Shown: one piece after another, positions 6,188 to 10,644 of the stretch
Position numbering within the stretch: position 1 is the stretch's first letter
Layout of the letters: each line of letters opens with the position of its first letter
The notes under the pieces: generated by a model
What the model saw: the letters and a program-made list of their open reading frames with translations, nothing else
What the model was told of the DNA's origin: nothing
The model's database searches: none
Translations under genes and position numbers: made by a program
Assembly: GCA_025352865.1 (NCBI GenBank)
Contig: JANXSB010000215.1
Coordinates: forward strand, 1-10,644
Direction: 5' to 3'
DNA from: Chthoniobacter sp.
Lineage (GTDB): Bacteria > Verrucomicrobiota > Verrucomicrobiia > Chthoniobacterales > Chthoniobacteraceae
Length of the DNA stretch: 10,644 nt

Positions 6188-7255
6188 TCACGCTTCCACG
6201 CGGTAAACCTGCACGCGTCCCCACGGCGGCCAGACACCGAGCTTCGGGGCCTCCTGCCCGGTCGCTCCGGCGATGATGAGTGACTGGCCATCGGCGGTGA
6301 ACCGCGCATGGGTGATGCGTTTTTTCGTGTCGATGGAATGCACGAGCGCGCCATCGGCGGCGGAAAAAACCGCCGCATTCCAAGTGCCTTGCGCCTGCTT
6401 CCCCGCCATGAGGAAGTGCGTGCCGCCGGGATACCACGCGAGGGTTTCCATGAGACCTGAGCCGTGCTGGCCGTCCTTGATTTGGTCGAGGCGCTCGCCT
6501 TTCCGCCAGTCCCAGCGCTGCCACGTCATATTGCCATTGCCGGCCATCGGGTCGGTCATCGGGCCCATACCGCAGCCGAGCAGCGCGGTGCCGTCGGGTG
6601 AAAACGCGAGGCCGTAAATGCCGCCGCAGTAATGGTGCGACTTGGTCGTGCCCCATGACGTGAAATCGGGCGACGTCCATTGTGCGACGGGCTTTGCATC
6701 CGGGTCGGACGGCAGATTCCACACGCGCACTTCGCCCATCATGTTCGCCGCGGCGAGGTGCGCTCCCTCCGGGCTGAAAGCGCAGCTCAGCACCGGCGGC
6801 GTGTGGCTGAACGACGCGACGAGGTCGCCACTCTCGGTGTCATAGACCCGCACCGACGGCTCGTTTTCCGCCGCTGGCTCGTACTTCCAGCCGCCGGGCA
6901 AATACTGGCCGGTGACCGTGGCGAGACGGCTGCCATCGGGCGAAAGGGCGATCTGCCAGTTCCAAAACCGGTGCGCCTGCACGCGCCGCCAGCAGCGCCG
7001 CGTTTCCACATCATGCCAGAGCAGCATGCCGTCGTAGCCGGCGGAAATCATCGTGCGCCCATCGGGGAGCAGCACGCATCCGCTGGCGAAGGAAGCGTGC
7101 TTTTCCGCGAAGGTGTCCGCCTTTCCACTCTCCAAATCCACCGCATAAAGCACGCCGTCGGCGCACGCCGCAAACGCGCGACTGCCGTCCGGCGCGAGGG
7201 CGAGGCCGAGCGCACCGGTCGGGAGTTTGTGATCGTGGGCGAGGGTGAGTTTCAT
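6188..7255 (-). CDS. WD40-repeat beta-propeller protein
   Basis: This 355-aa protein is made of about seven WD40-like blades. Each has an SPDG-type turn: APDG (21-24), LPDG (63-66), SPDGSRLA (105-112), SPEGAHLA (161-168), SPDGTALL (219-226), YPGG (275-278) and TADG (320-323). Strand endings such as GMLLWHDVETRR, VRVYDTESGDL and VRVWNLPSD belong to the same pattern. WD40 propellers are scaffolds for protein contacts; no catalytic motif is visible. There is no signal peptide from the ATG at 7255, so it is predicted cytoplasmic, although its operon partners appear exported. The start is chosen because the ATG lies 2 bp after the TGA of the DUF1501 gene (TGACCATG) and the repeat fold begins at once. 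An upstream frame extension to 7678 is an antisense/overlap artefact. Third gene of the operon with DUF1549/DUF1553 and DUF1501, a common arrangement in Planctomycetes and Verrucomicrobia. Confidence 0.9.
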   Translation of the reverse strand: MKLTLAHDHKLPTGALGLALAPDGSRAFAACADGVLYAVDLESGKADTFAEKHASFASGCVLLPDGRTMISAGYDGMLLWHDVETRRCWRRVQAHRFWNWQIALSPDGSRLATVTGQYLPGGWKYEPAAENEPSVRVYDTESGDLVASFSHTPPVLSCAFSPEGAHLAAANMMGEVRVWNLPSDPDAKPVAQWTSPDFTSWGTTKSHHYCGGIYGLAFSPDGTALLGCGMGPMTDPMAGNGNMTWQRWDWRKGERLDQIKDGQHGSGLMETLAWYPGGTHFLMAGKQAQGTWNAAVFSAADGALVHSIDTKKRITHARFTADGQSLIIAGATGQEAPKLGVWPPWGRVQVYRVEA

Positions 7256-7257
7256 GG

Positions 7258-8592
7258 TCACGCGAGCAGGTCGCGGATCGGCTCCGCCTTGTTTTCCACG
7301 CGATGAAAAGTCGGCATCCCCGGCAGGTCGTATTCGGCGTACGGATTGATGCCGAGCGCGGTGAAGATCGTCGCGAAAAGGTTCTGCTCGTTGAAAGGCT
7401 TCTCGATCACGTCCACCCCGTCCGCATCCGTCGCACCGGTCACGACGCCGCGTTTCAAGCCGCAGCCGGTCATCATCATGCTCCACGCATTCGGATAATG
7501 ATCGCGTCCGCGCGCGGCGTTCATCCACGGCGTGCGGCCGAATTCGCCCATCGCAATGACGAGCGTGGAATCGAGCAGGCCGCGTTCCTCGAGATCGGTG
7601 ATGAGATGAAACAGCACGCGATCCAGCTCCGGCACGAGCATCTGGTGGATCTCGTGCTGGAAGACGTGGTTGTCCCAATTCATGCCGTTCGCGACCATCA
7701 CGAACGGCGCACCGTTTTCCACCAGATGCCGCGACATGAGCGCGTGCTGCGCGAAACTTCCTGGCCCGTAGCGCTCGCGGTCCTTGGCCGGCAGTTTGTT
7801 CACGTCGAAAAGATCGGCGCTCGCGGCCATGCCTTTCATGCGCTCAAAAGCCGCGTTCTCGCTGCGCGCCACCTTGCTCCTGCGGTCGCGCTCATACTTC
7901 GCGGTGAGAAATTTCCGCAGCGTCTCGCGCGCTTCCAAATCGTGCTGCGGGATGGTCTCCGCCGCGGAATTCAGCCGCTGCGTGTAATCGCCGCCGAGCC
8001 GCACCGGCGCATGCTCCGCGCCCAACCAGCCCGCCCAGTTGCCCGCCTTGAAGCTCTCAAATTCGTTCCCGCCCGGAATGGGATCGAGGAAGACGAAACT
8101 CGGAATCGGCGAATCCAACTGCCCTATCGCCTGCGACAGCGCGCAGCCGAGCGTCGGCCGCGTGAAGCCCGCGCGGTCGGGATTGCCGCGCTGCAAAAGA
8201 TTGATCGCCTGCAAGTGCTCGGACTGCGCGGTCTTCATGCTCCGCACGATGTTCAGCCGGTCCGCGATCCCCGCGCACCGCGGCATGAGTGAGGAAAAGT
8301 GAACGCCCGGAATCTTCGTCGGCATGCTCGCAAACGGCCCGCTGCTTGGCCGTCCCGGCTTTGGATCCCACGTTTCAAACTGACTCGGCGCACCGCACAG
8401 CCAAAGCAGGATGCAGTGCTTCTGCGCCCGCTTCGTTTCCTCCGCAAAAAGCGGATTCTGAAACAGCCCCGCAAAACTCGTCGCCGACGCGAGTGCGCCG
8501 CCCGCGAGTCCTTTGAGGAAAAGCCGCCGGTGCAGCAGATGCTCACCGGTCGGGCATTGGCCTGGAATCAGGTTGGAGGCGTCGCGGCTCAT
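7258..8592 (-). CDS. DUF1501 domain protein (sulfatase/alkaline-phosphatase-like fold), Tat-type signal
   Basis: 444 aa from the ATG at 8592. The N-terminus has HRRLFLKGLAGGALASA (21-37), a twin-arginine-type signal (RRLFLKG), predicting export in folded form. The DUF1501 core includes LWLCGAPSQFETWDPKPG (63-80), IPGVHFSSLMPRCA (94-107), SMKTAQSEHLQA (118-129), MGEFGRTPWMN (348-358) and GRDHYPNAWS (362-371). The family is related to sulfatases and alkaline phosphatases in fold, but its substrate is not established. The start overlaps the TGA of the upstream gene (TGATG), which indicates translational coupling. An in-frame TTG at 8634 would add 14 residues inside the upstream gene and is less likely. 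These proteins are almost always encoded next to a DUF1549/DUF1553 cytochrome protein, as here, so the two probably act together, perhaps on sulfated or complex polysaccharides (inference). Confidence 0.92.
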   Translation of the reverse strand: MSRDASNLIPGQCPTGEHLLHRRLFLKGLAGGALASATSFAGLFQNPLFAEETKRAQKHCILLWLCGAPSQFETWDPKPGRPSSGPFASMPTKIPGVHFSSLMPRCAGIADRLNIVRSMKTAQSEHLQAINLLQRGNPDRAGFTRPTLGCALSQAIGQLDSPIPSFVFLDPIPGGNEFESFKAGNWAGWLGAEHAPVRLGGDYTQRLNSAAETIPQHDLEARETLRKFLTAKYERDRRSKVARSENAAFERMKGMAASADLFDVNKLPAKDRERYGPGSFAQHALMSRHLVENGAPFVMVANGMNWDNHVFQHEIHQMLVPELDRVLFHLITDLEERGLLDSTLVIAMGEFGRTPWMNAARGRDHYPNAWSMMMTGCGLKRGVVTGATDADGVDVIEKPFNEQNLFATIFTALGINPYAEYDLPGMPTFHRVENKAEPIRDLLA

Positions 8593-10472
8593 CACGGCAT
8601 GGTCAGAAATTCTGCGCTGGTCATCAGCGCCCAAAGCAAATCGCGCGCGGCTTCGGCAGGTTGGTCGGGGCGCTCATTGAGAAAGGCGGTGGCGTGTTCG
8701 GTTTCGTCGGCGTCCGGTGCTCGGCTGTGGACGGCGAGAAAGGCTTCGCGCACGCGGGACGCCGCTTCGGGCAGCGCGGCGAGGCGCGAGGCGGCACTGG
8801 CGTTTGCTGGCTTGAGGATTTCCGCGAGGGCGGGGGAGTTGGAAAGAAACTGCGCCTGCTGGAAGGTGGCGTTGTATTCGCGCGGCAGCACGTCGGGCAT
8901 GGCGGCGATGACGGCGCGGCGCAGTGCATCGTCATTCGGCGGCAGGCCTGCGGCGACGCGCCAGGAGCGGGCGATTTGCTCGGCGGAAAGCGGACGCTCC
9001 AGCGCGCCGGCAAACGTCTCGGGCGCAGCATCCGCGGCGCTTAGCGCGTAGGTGCGGCTGAGCACGATGCCGCGGACGACGCGGCGGATGTCGTACTGAT
9101 GCCCGGCAAAATCCTGCGCCAGCCAGTCGAGGAGTTCCGGGTGGCTCGGCGCGTTGCGCGCGTTCATTTCGTCTGCGGGACTCACGATGCCGCGGCCCGT
9201 GAACGCAGCCCACATGCGGTTCACGAAGGCGCGGGCGAGGAGCGGATTTTCGTGCGTCGCGGCGTCGGCGAAAGCTTCGCGCCGCGAGAACTTCGGCACG
9301 CGCGGTTTCGCCGCCGGATCGATGTATTTGTCATCGCTGTCCTGCTCCTTTTGATCGCCCGCGGGCCACGTCTCCGCGATCGTGCGGCCGGTCAAAAGCG
9401 TGACCATCGCAGGCTGCGATTCCTTTTTCAGATTCGTGAAATTGATGAACCCACCCACGGCCGACTCGCCGACGGCGGTGCCGCCTTCCACATTTTTGCC
9501 GCGGTTGAACGCCGCCACCAAACCCCAGTAATGCGCCTGCTTGATCTCCCGCGCGAGCGGATGGTCGTGGCACTGCGCGCAGTCGATCTTCGTGCCGTAC
9601 ACCACGGGCGCGACGGCCTCCGCGATGCGCTGGAACTCATTCCGCCGTTCGTAAAGAAACCATGACGCACCCTTGTTCTCCGGCTTGTCGGGCCGTGCGG
9701 CCAGGAAGTCATGCACGGTTTCATTCCACGGGCGGTTTGTGCGAAAAGCGTTTTCGAGAAACGCCCACCAGCCGTTCTGCTTGCGCTTGTCCTCGTGGTT
9801 CTCCCGCTGGCCGCGCCCCAGGAGAAACACATCCCAAAGCTCGCGCATCCGCACGGCGTATTCCTCCGACGCGAGCAGCCGCTCCACGAGCGCGCCGCGT
9901 TTCGTCTCCGCGGGCGACGCGAGAAACTCCTCCAACTCCACGCGCGTCGGGATGCGCCCCGCGAGATCGAGCCAGACCCGGCGGCACCACGTCCGCTCAT
10001 CCACGGCGTCTGCTGGCTTCACCCCGCGCCGCGTCCAGCCTTCTTCGACAAACGCATCGACCGCCTGCGTCACGGACTCGAACTGCCGCGGCGCAACCGT
10101 TTTCTGCACCGGCTCCGTCGGCACGACCGTCATGGACGCAATCCATTCGCGAACCGTCTCGCGCTCGGCGTCGGTAAGCTGCTTTTTCGGCGGCATGTGC
10201 GGGTCGCCCTTCGCCGCGAGATGCTCATAAAGCGGACTCTCCTCCGGTTTGCCCGGAACGATCACCGCGCCGTCCTCGTTCCCTTTCAGCACCGCCTGCG
10301 GCGTGTCGAGTTCCAGCCCGCTTTTCTGTTCAAGCGGGCCGTGGCACTTCACGCAGTTCACATCGAAAAGCGGCTGCACTTTTGCCGACCACAACGCCGC
10401 CGTATCCGCCGCACACGCGAGGCGCGCAGCAGTGAGCGAAAGCAGCAGCGTGAGGGTTTTCTTATCGGGCAT
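8592..10472 (-). CDS. Planctomycete-type cytochrome c (PSCyt1) - DUF1549 - DUF1553 protein
   Basis: 626 aa with signal peptide MPDKKTLTLLLSLTAARLACA. A cytochrome c domain follows (about 25-112) with haem motif CVKCH (40-44) and MPP at 93-95 as likely axial methionine. DUF1549 spans about 135-330 and has the conserved RRVWLDLAGRIPTRVELEEFL and a second CxxCH, CAQCHDHP (298-304). DUF1553 spans about 395-620, with NPLLARAFVNRMWAAFTGRGIV and HPELLDWLAQDF. Two CxxCH motifs suggest up to two haems. It is shorter than many planctomycete relatives, which often carry extra domains between these modules. Exported, periplasmic redox role inferred; substrate unknown. First gene of the operon; the ATG at 10472 immediately precedes the signal peptide and 93 bp separate it from a divergent gene. 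Confidence 0.93.
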   Translation of the reverse strand: MPDKKTLTLLLSLTAARLACAADTAALWSAKVQPLFDVNCVKCHGPLEQKSGLELDTPQAVLKGNEDGAVIVPGKPEESPLYEHLAAKGDPHMPPKKQLTDAERETVREWIASMTVVPTEPVQKTVAPRQFESVTQAVDAFVEEGWTRRGVKPADAVDERTWCRRVWLDLAGRIPTRVELEEFLASPAETKRGALVERLLASEEYAVRMRELWDVFLLGRGQRENHEDKRKQNGWWAFLENAFRTNRPWNETVHDFLAARPDKPENKGASWFLYERRNEFQRIAEAVAPVVYGTKIDCAQCHDHPLAREIKQAHYWGLVAAFNRGKNVEGGTAVGESAVGGFINFTNLKKESQPAMVTLLTGRTIAETWPAGDQKEQDSDDKYIDPAAKPRVPKFSRREAFADAATHENPLLARAFVNRMWAAFTGRGIVSPADEMNARNAPSHPELLDWLAQDFAGHQYDIRRVVRGIVLSRTYALSAADAAPETFAGALERPLSAEQIARSWRVAAGLPPNDDALRRAVIAAMPDVLPREYNATFQQAQFLSNSPALAEILKPANASAASRLAALPEAASRVREAFLAVHSRAPDADETEHATAFLNERPDQPAEAARDLLWALMTSAEFLTMP

Positions 10473-10565
10473 GGCTCAACAAAGAGTCGTTGTGTTACGG
10501 ATAACGGTGCGGAGCGGAAAATCTTAAATGCACATTCGCTCCGCGCCACCACAGCCTGTCTCCTT
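10473..10565. promoter_or_regulatory. Divergent promoter region with 8-bp inverted repeat
   Basis: The 93-bp gap between two oppositely directed genes must hold both promoters. It contains GCGGAGCG (10509-10516) and its complement CGCTCCGC (10537-10544) around a 20-bp AT-rich spacer, a possible shared operator. Promoter boxes are weak: on the minus strand TTTAAG and GTTATC are 17 bp apart within the repeat area. No ribosome site stands out for either gene. Confidence 0.4.
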
Positions 10566-10644
10566 ATGAAATTCATCGCCCTCATTTCCGCGACAGTTTT
10601 TCTCTGCCCGATGCCCAGCCATGCCGCCGACGAACCGGCGGCAC
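10566..10644 (+). CDS. Secreted protein, 5' end only (runs off window)
   Basis: From the ATG at 10566 the frame reads MKFIALISATVFLCPMPSHA, a clear signal peptide with cleavage expected after SHA, then ADEPAA to the window edge. Only 26 codons are visible, so no function can be assigned. Its divergent position to the cytochrome/DUF1549 gene suggests it may share regulation with that operon. Confidence 0.75.
   Translation, partial: MKFIALISATVFLCPMPSHAADEPAA

Noticed and set aside
7256..7678. N-terminal extension of the WD40 frame upstream of 7255
   Set aside because: Overlaps the DUF1501 coding sequence and reads as low-complexity Arg-rich shadow; the ATG at 7255 sits 2 bp after the DUF1501 stop.
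7303..8292. 329-codon plus-strand open frame
   Set aside because: Antisense to the DUF1501 gene; high GC makes long shadow frames common.
1..10644. CRISPR array, tRNA/rRNA genes, insertion sequence
   Set aside because: No regularly spaced repeats, no cloverleaf or rRNA-like sequence and no transposase motifs were seen.

Overview
The window looks like a piece of a GC-rich Verrucomicrobiota chromosome or MAG contig. The evidence is the mix of families: a cytochrome c/DUF1549/DUF1553 protein with a DUF1501 partner and a WD40 protein (a planctomycete-verrucomicrobial gene set), a PEP-CTERM surface protein, a PstS-like substrate-binding protein of a type I associate with Verrucomicrobia, and a DUF2341-LamG-ExbB fusion. 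Placement is by family resemblance only. Almost everything is on the minus strand, and no gene has a convincing Shine-Dalgarno sequence.

Layout, read right to left along the minus strand. (a) 10473-10565 is a divergent intergenic region; to its right a secreted protein starts on the plus strand and runs off the window. (b) 10472-6188 is a tight three-gene operon: cytochrome/DUF1549/DUF1553, DUF1501 (TGATG overlap) and WD40 (2-bp gap). It ends in a hairpin plus T-run at 5968-5945. Between the WD40 stop and that terminator lies an unexplained 71-codon open stretch. (c) 5745-4873 is a PEP-CTERM protein gene whose signal peptide end and sorting-signal end are both on the minus strand, while its central 592 bp (5029-5620) lie inverted on the plus strand. 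Flipping the block back in silico restores one uninterrupted 290-residue frame. (d) 4861-3932 is a PstS-like phosphate-binding-protein homologue that has lost its N-terminal part and abuts the PEP-CTERM stop. (e) 3931-3598 is a regulatory intergenic region with three Pho-box-like repeats at exact 11-bp spacing, pointing into the next operon, plus a perfect 7-bp palindrome. (f) 3597-14 is a two-gene operon: a TpsB/FhaC-type outer-membrane protein with two POTRA domains and a 16-strand-type barrel, then a signal-peptide/DUF2341/LamG/ExbB proton-channel fusion. An ExbD partner would be expected just beyond position 1.

Working model (inference): the PstS-like protein, outer-membrane TpsB-type pore and ExbB-type motor, with Pho-box-like sites in front, form a phosphate-starvation-responsive envelope system for uptake or secretion. 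The PEP-CTERM gene and the truncated PstS-like gene are both broken in this copy. Two rearrangement junctions so close together mean that a real DNA inversion/deletion and an assembly or amplification chimera must both be considered.
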